A stretch of 64,000 nt of DNA from the NCBI GenBank assembly GCA_030374765.1, contig JARGXX010000117.1, positions 682,001 through 746,000 of the forward strand. Reading direction: 5' to 3'. This DNA is from Agarophyton chilense. Its lineage: Eukaryota > Rhodophyta > Florideophyceae > Gracilariales > Gracilariaceae. The position numbers and the translations under genes are program-made. Positions 29,167 to 40,034 of the stretch are shown piece after piece (position 1 is the stretch's first letter; each line of letters starts with the position of its first letter). Under the pieces are notes generated by a model. The model saw only the letters and a program-made list of their open reading frames with translations. It had not been told where the DNA came from and searched no databases.

Positions 29167-31649
29167 GTGTGTAAGGCAGTAGGACACTCAGAGGTGAAGA
29201 AAACTACCACGGACGCAATGGGAGTGCAAGACCTGATGTCGCACGCAGCGTTACGACATCAGCAGTAAAGCAAATGCAATGCTTCGATTCAGCCTGCGCG
29301 CCACGACTGAAAGGGCAGAATGCAACTGCGGTAACAGCTCGAGTGAGCGCGTTTGAAATGCAAAGGTCACGAGCGTAATGAAGCCAAAGCGCGTCCGAAG
29401 CGAATGGACTCGGGGAAGCATATATAAGAGGACGGAGCGAACAAGTCTTGAAGAAATAAAGTAGTCGCGGGAGGAGAGACGAACGCGCAGGCAACTTGAG
29501 TCCTGAAATTGTTTATCGCCTCCGTATTCGAACCACACTTCTCGCCCTGTGTAATCATGAGTGACAGCTTCGGTAGTCTCACAACAGTATTGAAGCAAAT
29601 CGCAGTTGTTCTTCTTCCGATGGGTTCCCAGTAAGTTGCGTACCTTTGAATCTTTTTACAAAGGCGTGTAACTTGGAGTATTCCCTTCGAATGATGTCAT
29701 ATTGTCCCGGACCTGCTCGCACCGAACGTCCGTTCCACCTGCCATACTCGTGATCGCCCTTTTTTCTTGGCGATGCACGCTCCAGTTGCACGCTGTAAAA
29801 CCTTATTGAAACCCGCACGCTTTCTTCTCACTTTTTCAATATTGTTCATGCCAGAATCAATCTCCAAATCTTAAAAGACTTTTAGAACCGCACGTGAGAG
29901 GGCTGTGTTCTCTAAATCACTCCAAACCAAGCTCTTGCCACCATTCTCTTTCTTTCTGCGTTCCAAATGCTTCATCTCTGGTATTCTCTCTTTTGCGTTC
30001 GCGTTATTGTGATCCATTGCAAATCGTTACTGTAGATAGAGCGGTTGGTTAATTGCATTCCATTGATTATTTGTGTACAACCTTCTGATTGAAGCTCAAG
30101 CGCGAATGTCACGGCGCTTTTTTTTTAGATTAATGGAACATGTTTTTTGATGGTTCGTTTTGTTGCGATACAAGAGTTTCTCCGTACAATGCAGTGATTT
30201 TGAGATTCTCTACTTGCTAACATTTTGTTAGTAGTAAAGAACTGTTGAAATTTTTTAGCAAACGGTATTTTCAAAACAGAGTGATCTTCGTAGTCGTCGT
30301 GGTCTGATACTTTGCATGAGTTACTTTTACGTTGGTATAGCTTTATTGGTTTTTTGGTCGTGGCGAAGGGGCAAAGCAGGGTCGAGAACGGATTGAAATG
30401 ACAAGACATGGTCTTTACACGATGCAGTGCTGTCGTATCATTTTGCCTTCGTTGTTATTCTTCATGAACGAAACTATGCTTTTTTAACTACAAACAGTCA
30501 CTCCGATGCTGCATGCTGACCTTCTTGAATAATAAGTAGCTTGCCGACCATTTTGGATTAATCCAACTCCACGCTTGCGATTGTGTGGCATGTACGAAGG
30601 TTTTTTGTAAAACAACACGCGTTAGCGTCACCACAAAATTTTGCGTGCCATTTTTACGTTGCAGCGATAATGGTAGGGGCAAGGTAAATCCTTATATCTC
30701 GCAAAAGCCCAAAATATATACTTAAGGCCGCATCTTAATGTGCGATAATATGCACATTAACTTTATGCCCTCATAACTAAGCCCCTCTCGAGACAAACAA
30801 AAACCTGAAAGTACTGGGGCCTTCCAAAAGATGTTCTGCGAGCTGTGACTGAATATCTTTCATATCAAACAAATAATGAGACTGTTACAATGTCACTAAT
30901 GTACACCCTTGAAGAGGAGTTTTACTTATCGAAAAAGCCCAATTGTACAATAAAACGCACAGAAGGACAACCAGTTTAGACACAAAAGAAACAACCTCTG
31001 CAAAAAAGCAGCCCATCAACCCGTATTAATGAGTCCGCCTTCATTTTTAGCTTCCATGTGAGTTACCATTAGATAAATGAGAGCGCTACAATGAGGAACG
31101 CCGAAAAACCTCTTTTGTACGAAGAAAAAATATTAGTGGCGTTCCTTCATTCTCGAACTCATTAACAGCGTTCTCATTTGTTCCTTCTTCCAAAGGAGGT
31201 TCTAATGAGCTGTTTTCTCCATTCTTAGATGCACTCCGCTCTCCGTTTTTGACCATTCTGGCTTTTGAGGTGAATTTAGAGGGTATTCTGCGCTCCTCCA
31301 AATGCTTCACACTGTGTCAAATGTGTGAACAGCGTTTGCGAAAGCCAGGCGGAACATTAATGCAAAGATTTACGTTGCACATGCTACATTTGAATGTTGC
31401 ACGGCAACCTCTATACCCATTTGTGTTCTGTCGTCATAACGAACAATGCTTTAGAGTCGTGTTGTGATGCCCCCTCTCAGAAAGACAAAGTGCTATACCG
31501 TCTGGCGAGTTAAAGAAATCGATTATGTTGCGCTTCCTAATTTTTGCAATGGCGACAAGGTACTTTGCTTCATCGTTGGCCATTTATGGCACTCCTTCGG
31601 TAGCAGATTGATTAGCCGACTGAATCTGAATAGTTGCAGCGTGGCTCAG
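29167..31649. other. No confident gene; possible NAM/Myb-like fragment
   Basis: The region is mostly non-coding. A - strand stretch (29818-29579) reads EYGRWNGRSV...YDIIRREYSKLHAFVKRF and then NPSEEEQLRFA, which resembles the second half of the NAM/Myb-like DNA-binding module found in PIF/Harbinger-type elements. It is short and isolated. TATATAA occurs at 29420-29426. From 29830 to 31649 I see AT-rich DNA without coding signal. Confidence 0.3.
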
Positions 31650-33346
31650 CATCTATTGTGCGACATCAAACATGAAAGTGGCGGTGACTTGTATCTTGTT
31701 CAAGCACTCGCGGTAATTCTCGACAAACCAGAACAGTTCATCCGATTCAAGAAGGTCCTGCCTCTGGAACATTCGCAAGCTACAAACGCATTAACTGCTA
31801 TTGTCTTGATTTTCTGAGAGACCATCTTCTGCCTTCATTTGAAGTGCAACGTTGAGCTTCTCATGATAGCACGTTGTAATGGCGCCCCATCCACACCTGC
31901 CTTTCTTTTTGAATAAAAGCTCTGAGCGGCATGTTTGAACAATTTACGAGGAACCAAACAACCGTTCGTCTTCAAATGCCCGTCGATTATCTCCCAGAAC
32001 TTTAGCCTTGTGTGTAATTGCTCATGATCTTCACCCTCGATGAAAAGGGGAAAGGATTGCTACTCGCCGAATGCCCATTTCCCGAGGGGCTTGAAAAGTT
32101 CATTGATCCTTCTTCGAAAGAGTGCATGTTTTGTACTCTGTATTCTTATCACAAGAACTTATAGCACGCCAGTGTAACCAGGCGCTACATAAACGCAAAA
32201 CTCAAGCTGCAAGACCAACGACTGGTAAACAATCTGTCCCATGTGCTCGCGAGGCACTTATTCCTTGAACGTGTCGTCACCAACCTCGCATCGCAAAACA
32301 TCTGCAGAAGAAAGCTGTACAGCTGCACCAAGTGTATTCTCGGCAACTGTGGTTTTGATCTCTGTAGATTCCAGCACCAGTCTTTCGTCTTCGAAGTCCT
32401 GTAGCACTTCTGCAGTTTCCCACTCGTCAAACGCTGCTATGTCCAGGAATGCCACGCCCTTCGGAGAACATGCTATTTACCGCTCATCTTTCATCGCCAT
32501 CATACCGAGCTGAAAAACAGCTTTGATTGGCACCATCCTCCCAAATGCACTAATAAGAGCGTGCTCGTTAAAGGTACATCTCTTCATCGCTTCAGTTGAA
32601 GCTTTGGTGCCAAACCATCCGTTCCGCAACAATTTGAACCAACCTCTACTTTTCTTCTCCTCAGAGGCCCTTCTTGAATAGGCGTCCTGCAGACCCATGT
32701 GATCCCTAACAAAAGCACATGACAGCAACAGAAATCCAGCGTTTTTGCAGGTCACCCTGAAATTACGGAGCACAAACCAGTCTGCGCAACTCTGGCCTAG
32801 TGTCAACAAATCGCAGACACGGCAAATTGTGGCCTCTGATCCCCTTTGCATTCTATGCAAGACCTCATTTTCATGTTTCGCACCGCTAAACAGAGTTTTA
32901 CCAAGAGAAATGTTTAAATGGGCACAGCTACCCAAATGTTGAAACCTCCCTGAAAGTTTGGTGGGACAGTGTACGTGAATCGTAGCACTTTTGGAAAAAT
33001 TGTTTGTGCCATGCTCTTGCACGGCGACAGAAGTAATAAGGTTGTTGCCAATCGGTTTTTCGTTTCCCGAGATCGCTTTTGAGGCTAAAAAGACTTCCGG
33101 ACCCTTTTTTGGATGATCATCCACCTCAAACATCTTCCGCCGAACATAACAGTTTACGTTGCCCCTCCGCCATTCTCGGACTCCTGAATCCGGTACATAT
33201 GACGATTGATCATCCCCTCCGCGCGAATTGGGGCCCGCTACGGACGCTGTTGGAATTTTGTCAACTGTTGCCATCTGTCCGGGAAGCTGCAAAAGAATTC
33301 GGGTTCTCCTGGGACTGCTCCGTCTGCCAATGAGCCCTGACTTCAT
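31650..33346 (-). pseudogene. Decayed YqaJ-like PD-(D/E)XK nuclease with a transposase-like tail
   Basis: A single - strand frame runs from 33346 with several nonsense codons but no frameshift. The first 289 codons are open. The segment DWFVLRNFRVTCKNAGFLLL, then AMKRCTFNEHALISAF and FQLGMMAMKDER, followed by a TAA at 32477 and IACSPKGVAFLD, matches the YqaJ exonuclease pattern (Arg/Glu helix, SPDG with the Asp changed to Lys). ESTEIKT supplies the ExK motif and EHMGQIVYQSLVL the Gln helix. Further stops follow at 32258 and beyond. The tail (about 32020-31780) reads FYSKRKAGVDGA...RAIMRSSTLHFK and KMVSQKIKTIAVNAFVA, recalling the GVDxxDQ...VNAF end of PiggyBac/IS4-type transposases. The nuclease call is reasonable, the tail call weak. 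Confidence 0.5.
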
Positions 33347-33577
33347 TTTTCACGATTTCAGCGTTCCTTCCAATCCCACCTTTCCCTTCGTCCTCTACAT
33401 TCTTGCGGTAACGATTGAAGTACGACTTTGCGACAAATGGATTGCAGAGCAAAATGTTGTTCGGCAATTCAAATACGGAGCAAAGACTGAATCCCATCAA
33501 CATTTTAGGTACAGTATCCTTCGCCTACCCTCTGTCTGCAGTTATGATGCATCCAGTTAGTGCTTCCGCACTGCATC

Positions 33578-34230
33578 TGTAGTATCCGCTCTGATGGAGA
33601 GAAGAAACACCTGCGACAGTGGTTGGGACTACGAAATGGGTGCTTTCGGCTAAGGGGAAGGTGTGCTAGAGCACAAAACTAGCGAGCTAGAATGGGGGTG
33701 GTAAGGCCCCACTCGCCATTGAGGGTAGTTGGTACTATTGAAACGGACAACTACTTGTTGTAGCTCGTCCTGATCTCCGGTCGAGGAATCCTGAACGAGG
33801 AACAGGACAGTTTGTAAACCCGTTGTTGTCTCCTTTACTTTGGAGTCGGCGATCCCCTCTGTGCCTTAAGTAGTGTGCACAGGGGTGAGCGCCGCACATA
33901 ATAATATCTAGATATAAACTTGGTTAGCCGACTAACCCCTCTACAGTACCGGATATCTAGCTCTAAATGGGCGTCCGCCTACGAAGGGTAGGCCAGAATG
34001 CCACGTGGCTACCAACTATATGCGCCGTTGTCAATCCGGTATTTCCCGAAAAAGGGTCGAATCGGATGCGTCGTTGCAGACCGAGATCCCACGTGTAACC
34101 GACCACCTCACGGACTATCTGCGGGGTGCCGTTTCATAACTTCATCCTAGCCGTTGCACTCACTTATGAGTATCATCATACATAGCCAAAAAATTCTTCC
34201 ATCTGCATTCCAACAGTGCAGAATACTACA
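33578..34230 (-). repeat. Solo LTR of the element 1 family, reverse orientation
   Basis: Reverse-complemented, this 653-bp block begins TGTAGTATTCTGC and ends GCGGATACTACA, and shares the core GCCGACTCCAA...GTAAAGGAGACAAC and ACTCATAAGTGAGTG with the element 1 LTRs. Flanking pentamers are GCATC (33573-33577) and GCGTC (34231-34235), one mismatch apart, consistent with an aged target duplication. No internal sequence is attached, so it arose by LTR-LTR recombination. Confidence 0.85.
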
Positions 34231-36125
34231 GCGTCTGTAGCATTCTGGATGCGCCTGAGCTCGACCGTTCGAAATACTACGAAGTGGCCATGCGGAATTC
34301 ATAAGCTATTGCTTCGGCTATACTCGATTACGAGAAGATATGAGAAGAATCACTTGATGGAAAGATTTGGACAGGAGAAATTTAATTAGGAAGTACTGTA
34401 TTAGTGCACACTGTAAGGTGCCATCATCAAATATTTTATTTGGTATTATTTAGATAATTATGTGGTGGCACGCTACGTGTATGCATTACTGCACAGTACT
34501 TGCTTTGCCTCTTGGCACATTAAAGGTCGCAAAGCCCAGGTGAGGACGGCAAAGGCCAACCAACAACCAACCAACCTAAACAACATCTTGGTGAGTCCTG
34601 GAAATCGTAAAGTAGTTCACCACAAAAGGACATCTATAGTATCAGTTCTTAACCGTTCTTAGCTATAGCTCTTGTTCCGAGGATCCCCTCTACTGTTGCG
34701 CATTTACCGCCCTTTTCCTACAGCTGTCTGTGTGTGTGTTGTTTCTTTGTTGTTTTCTCCACTGTTACCTGGTTATTTGTGTTGTCAAAAGGGTTGTCGA
34801 GCCGATCTCGTGGGCATTACATACCACCGTATTCGGACATCCGCGTCGTGAATACACGTCTTATCCCCATTGTTCAGGCACAACTGGGTGCTTTCCGCAC
34901 ACTCTCTTCTTATCTAAGAACCGTCGCTCGAAAGGTGACACCCGCTCTTCGCGGTTATTTTTGTGGATACCCACTGCACTGAGACCTCTACAATCTTCAG
35001 TGGAATACCACAGCGTCCATCCAGAAGAGTTTTGAACAACTTTCTCACAGAATCGAACTGGGCTTATCTCCTTCTTCTATACTGCAGTGCGAAGATCACC
35101 CGAAATAAAGCATCCACAACAACATCAATTGAGTGCCCTTCCTTATCAGCTTTGTGGAAGCTAAGAATTTTTACCTTGTTATCAGCTGCACGCGTGTTAA
35201 ATAAGTCGTCATCTCGGATAGGGACTTGACGCAAAGGAACAAAAAAGATCTTCCTGGTCTGGCGAAACGCAATTCCTTCAAACTCTGTCGAAGTCAAATA
35301 TGATCTCGTTGCGCAGCCCAAGTTCTATGTTCATCGACCTCTTTTCCAGCGGCAGAATACGCGCGAATGTTTAACGCAATGTATCAAATTTGATCTAGAG
35401 ATGGTGGGTTTGATCCAGTTTGACGTAGCACAGAAATGGCTTTGTCAAAGGTGAACTCGGTAGTATAAGAAACCAAGAGTATGGCGACACAACGATACAT
35501 CTTCGAAAGACTGAACAGCCTTCTGAGAGGGTTTGAAAGCTGGAAAGAAGCCTAAAAAATTCATTCAACCGTTCCAGTAACTGCTGAAGCAACCCGTTCA
35601 TAATAAAAACAACAAAACAGCACAGAGTTTGAGAAAGCTCTCTCAATTCAGTCTCAAATTTCAAATTATTTACAAAATAGCCACAGAAAAGACGCACCCG
35701 GTGCTCTATAATACTATCTAATAACTTTTTTCCATCATCAGATGAATGCTTTGTGTAAAACTCATCTCCCACCCTTTACTTGCATTTCAAACAAGTCGGA
35801 TAGATCTTGACTGACATTTCCCGCGACCTCTTTCTCTACTACTTCCACAGGTAGAAAGTGCTCAAAATCTCTTTGGAGGTGCAAATGGTCTTATAGCTGC
35901 CTTGCGAGCAGCTGTGGTAACGTCGTTGGCCAGTTGGCCACGATTGTGGCATCGGAAGGTATAAAAACCTGTTTGGAGACATTGGAAAACGTATTCCCAG
36001 TGCCTTGAGTTAGATTGGGCTCAAAAGATGGCTCCATATATCAGTGATGGCAATTGACGGACATTGCAGCGGGTACCGCAGGATTTACCAAGGTGCTGTT
36101 GACCACGAACGTCCTCATCTGCGAA
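34231..36125. other. Unrecognised degenerate coding-like DNA (mostly - strand)
   Basis: On the - strand, between about 35800 and 34800, several short stretches read like real protein: TEFTFDKAISVLRQTGSNPP (about 35460), YSAAGKEVDEHRTWAAQRD (about 35350), VPLRQVPIRDDDLFNTRAA (about 35230) and LFKTLLDGRCGIPLKI (about 35020). Stops and frame changes separate them. I do not recognise the family. The + strand frame at 34730-35035 overlaps this and looks like a shadow. From 34231 to 34700 and 35830 to 36125 I see nothing. Confidence 0.25.
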
Positions 36126-36130
36126 GATTG

Positions 36131-37016
36131 TGTAGGACAACGCTTGGAGCGGAGATACCACGAAGATGTTCGGGATCTTCCTCTCTTGAGAGACACGCCT
36201 CAGGCGGAGGAGACGCGTCCCAGCGTAGCACAGAAACAGAGCCACTCTGAAAAGGCACGACGAAGTCGGGTGTAAGACCGAGGCCAATCCGGCGGGATAT
36301 ACCTAGAGTGTTTAGGTGAGCACTGCACAGCCCGGGGTGTGACCAGTCCTAAGCGGAGCGGTACCACGGCGATCGTCGGAAAAGGAGCGAGGAAACACTC
36401 GTATGAGGTGGACGAGAGGGGTGAGTGGTGCGGCCACTCACGAGAGCCAAAAAGGAGAACGAGAGAAAAACGGGGTCGAAACCCTATACAGGGGCGAGAC
36501 TACGACAAGTGTCGGCGATTAAATATGAACCCACGGTGGTGGTAGCACTCTGGTCGACAGAGGGATGGATGAACTAACGTGCAACGAACGGTCACGCAGT
36601 ATGCGGTGAAGACGCGCCGAAGGCGAAAAGTTCAGAGCCAAGACTCCCTCCTTGGGATCCCAAGAAGGTGTTTACTGGGGAGCAGTGCTCAATTTCCTAA
36701 GTAGTGTGGCGCGCGGCCCCTGACAGTGGGCGCGCGCCCGAAAAATAGACACTAAATAGCGATAGCGTAGCCAAATAAATACTAAAAATTACTAAATAAT
36801 ACTAACCATTACGTAGAATCTGGGCCACGTGTGGCACGCCTCGTACTCAAGCGTTGGCATCCGTGAAGTCCACGTGTTCCACCCGTGTGCACGTCTGGTC
36901 CTAACCGGCCGTCAGCACGCAATAGCGGTATAGCTTGTCATAGGCCAAGCTAGTCCTCAAGCGAGCGAACTTCCTAAGTCCTTGGAAGAAACCCCCCTGA
37001 AGGGCATTGTCCTTTA
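36131..37016 (-). repeat. Element 2 3' LTR, 886 bp
   Basis: Starts TGTAGGACAACGC and ends ATTGTCCTTTA on the + strand. Direct repeat of 46363-47247. Confidence 0.95.
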
Positions 37017-37017
37017 T

Positions 37018-37031
37018 ATCCCCCTCCTTAG
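37018..37031 (-). promoter_or_regulatory. Polypurine tract, element 2
   Basis: On the - strand CTAAGGAGGGGGAT lies one base inside the 3' LTR. The core CTAAGGAGGGGG recurs exactly at two internal sites (40023-40034 and 43160-43171). Confidence 0.8.
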
Positions 37032-37051
37032 GTGACGAACACGCCGTCGAT

Positions 37052-38920
37052 ATGGCGGGGAGGCAACGATCCAAGCGGCATAAGAGCGAGCCGCGTAACG
37101 CGTTCAGCGACCACTCGACTGTCGAAGACAGAGCTGCATCACCGAACGACAAACGCAACAAAGCGGTAACCACTCCTCGAACTTCGAGCGCTATTCCTCA
37201 TCGTACGCCAACTTCCAGCGACCACATCCCGATACCTCGGCGAACAGCACTCCCGATGAACGGTGGTGACAATCCCCGCCGGGGTTACTTCTCCGGTTTC
37301 TATTCAGCTCTCCTTCCGCGGGAGAGTGCCTCCTCAACTGCGCCGAGCCGATCCCGGGGTCCCGTTGAATCTTCAAGCCACATCACTCCTGCGGAGGGCA
37401 CTTGGCCCAGTTACGACGAACTCGTCGGGTTAAACCCGCGTCAACATGCGGGGATTCTCCGGAGAGCTTCGTGGTTCCATCCGACAGACGTCTTCGACGA
37501 AGAACTCGTGGCCGCGTATGCTGATGGCAATGCGCGTCTCCCGGGCGAGCTGCCGGCTTTTATCACCACTTTGTGGGACTGGCGACGCCGTGTGGCGGTT
37601 CCCATTCACGCGATTCTGCGGCGAAGGCGCGAGTCGGCGGAAGAGGCACATTGTACCTTCGTCCGCATCGGCTACTCACGGATCAACCGGGCAAACTTTC
37701 AATACCCCATCCCCAATGAATTCGGCTTTGACCTACGGATGTACCGAACGCAGGGTGAGATCGGCTATTGTGACCGCCTTGCGGCGTTGGAAAGTTACGC
37801 ATGGCGCGGTTAACCGCGAGCGCGTCGAGAAGTGATCTGCTGGGTCCGTCCGATCCTTCGTGCTGAGTTCCGTCACCTTCGCCGTGAGTCCCGATATCGG
37901 TGGTTACAGAACTTCATCCGCGAGGAGCGTCGGGGCAGATCCCGCTTTGGGTTCTTTGTCCCTTATCAGAACACGGAGATAAACCGGATTAGTCCCATCT
38001 ATCAGTTCGGGCGATACGTTCCCCTGCCTGGGTGGTGGTCCTCTGTCGAGGTGTGCCGGGGATGCTACGTGGAGTTGACTCTAGTCGTCTCCTATCTGGG
38101 CTCGTACCTCATCGAGGATCCGCACTCCGGCTTATGGTCCGTGGTCCTAACCGAATGGGCAGTCCGCGCCGAGGCGTACATCTTGTGGGAAGCCTACGAC
38201 CAGTATCGACTGTGGTATATTCCTCTGCGCTTACGTGGTCACATCCGGCAGCTGGACCTTCAACTTCCTCTTGGAGGTGTCAATAACGCCGATGAAACTC
38301 AGGAGCTCATCGACATCATTGGGCGTGTCGACTGGGCTGTTGTGCCTGTCCGGCAGAGCGACCGTGGTCAAGAAGCCGGTGGGGCTGATCGGTCTCCGGG
38401 GCGTCGCACGCCGTTGGCGAAAGATTTCATCTTCTTTAACCCATGGGAGCAGCAAGAGATTTCCGAGGCGGAGGCGTCGGCACTCCGGATGGCTCCGCGA
38501 GGCATACCATACGGGCACCCCGTGGGGTTTGTCAACTCGGGTGACTTCTACTACGCCTATGGCGGTGATGATCTCCCGGAGGAGGAGGGCGAATACCGTG
38601 GCGAAGAGTTCATGGAAGACGTTGGAGATCCCGATGGTGCCGATACTACGGCGCAGCCGGCGCAGGGAGCGACTCACGCAGGTGCGGTCATCGATCCAGT
38701 GGCGGCGGCGTTGCCGGACGAACCGGAAGTGATCAAGGTTCCCATACGCCCAGAGGCGGTCGTGATCTCACAGTTCTTTCGGGGTGTTGGACTGAACGCG
38801 CAAGCGGCAAGTGGCGACATCGGTGCGATGAGAGACGCCCTCGTGGCACGCCTGGCCGGCGGGAGTAACTCCGCTAGCGATTCGGCTGGCGCGCACGGTA
38901 ATCCGGGTTCTTCCAACTGA
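37052..38920 (+). pseudogene. Antisense gene of element 2 (aORF), 622 codons with one stop
   Basis: Reads against gag-pol from just inside the 3' LTR. ATG 37052 (MAGRQRSKRHKSE) is the first Met outside the LTR. The frame is open except for TAA at 37811-37813, which aligns with a Val codon in element 1; both sides are in the same frame. The N-terminus is basic and Ser/Thr/Pro-rich. The central region contains ASWFHP, LRAEFRHLRRES, SRFGFFVPYQNTEINRI and RVDWAVVP, all matched in element 1. An acidic stretch (YGGDDLPEEEGEYRGEEF) and a helical C-terminus (VVISQFFRGVGLNAQAASG) follow, again as in element 1. I recognise no catalytic motif, signal peptide or membrane span, so an envelope role is unlikely. 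It could be structural, regulatory, or a once-captured host gene. Confidence 0.8.
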
Positions 38921-40022
38921 TCCCTTGGGATCTTGGTTAGTATATCCCGCTGTGCGGTAGTGTGTGCAGCAACTTCGAAAATAGTAAACTGCTTCCATCT
39001 ATGACGTATTTGTTTTCTTCCTTCTCTTCCACTTCTTCTGAGTGTCCCTCTCCAGGTCTTCTGTGCAGCTTCTCCTTCTTCCAAGGGTCCTTATCGAAAT
39101 CTTCTGTTCCTTTATCCCCATCGGGTGTATTCCTATCCCACTTGGGCTCGGTCTATGGTAGCTGGCAAAGCCGTGACAGTACGACGATGATACTGTACCA
39201 CCTTTGACCGAGGTAGGTGCTCTATCGGTTCGTCTGAATCCCATTCGGGGCCGTACCCGTTCCAACGGACCAAATATTGGATATACCCCTTTGGGTGGTA
39301 GGAGTGCTTCAAAATGCGCCCTACCACGAACTCTTGTCGGTACACTTCCCGGCCATCCCGTATGACGGTGTCGCTATTTCCGGGTGGTACCCGTCCTAAG
39401 CCAGGAGGTAGCTAAGTGATCACGCGTTGGGCGGCTTCGCTCCGGTCGGACCGTGTAGCGCGCGAGGCAGTCCTCGGCTGAGTGGAATGTCGACCCGACT
39501 TCGGCGGTTCATTTTCCCCAAGTGCCGGGCTTGTTTCGGCGCTTCCCACTCCGGTTGGAGGGCCCACACCAGCGGGTAACCCGGGTGGTCGTTCCGCTAA
39601 TCGGCATGGTGAAGCTCGCTTCGGCGGTAAGATTCGCTGGGGCGGTGGCGCATTGGCGCACCTCTCTGTCCCACGGCGAGGTTCCGTGTAGTCAAATGAG
39701 GGTTCCAATGGCTGGCTGTCCGGCGTCGGCGCCGTGGATGTATCCGCCTCCATGTGCGGGGTACTTGGTGGTGCGTCGTCCACTCGTACTGTATCAGGCT
39801 GCGGTGCGTCGAGCGCATTTGCATTCCGTGTTGCACGTGTGGTGACACCTCGGCGAGTGTTGGTGGCGTTATCCGCAGCTGCGTTCTGAGGCTCGGATAG
39901 CGACTGAGTCGAGTCGTGGAAGACGTCGGTATCAGGCACCCCTGATGGGCGAAGAATGACATGCGACGGTGCAGCCTTTCCAGCAACGGTATCGACCAGA
40001 TTACGACGGCTGTCGGGCGCTT

Positions 40023-40034
40023 CCCCCTCCTTAG
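40023..40034 (-). promoter_or_regulatory. Candidate central polypurine tract 1, element 2
   Basis: Exact copy (12 bases, CTAAGGAGGGGG on the - strand) of the tract beside the 3' LTR. It lies in coding sequence, read there as S-K-E-G. Confidence 0.45.

Noticed and set aside
18513-29171. Target-site duplication for element 1
   Set aside because: Flanking pentamers CCCTT and GTGTG do not match, and shifting by one base does not help.
34730-35035. 101-codon + strand frame
   Set aside because: Low-complexity Cys/Val/Phe start and overlap with better coding signal on the other strand.
37052-38920. Envelope gene at the 3' end of element 2
   Set aside because: It is on the antisense strand, has no signal peptide or membrane span, and its homologue in element 1 is likewise antisense.
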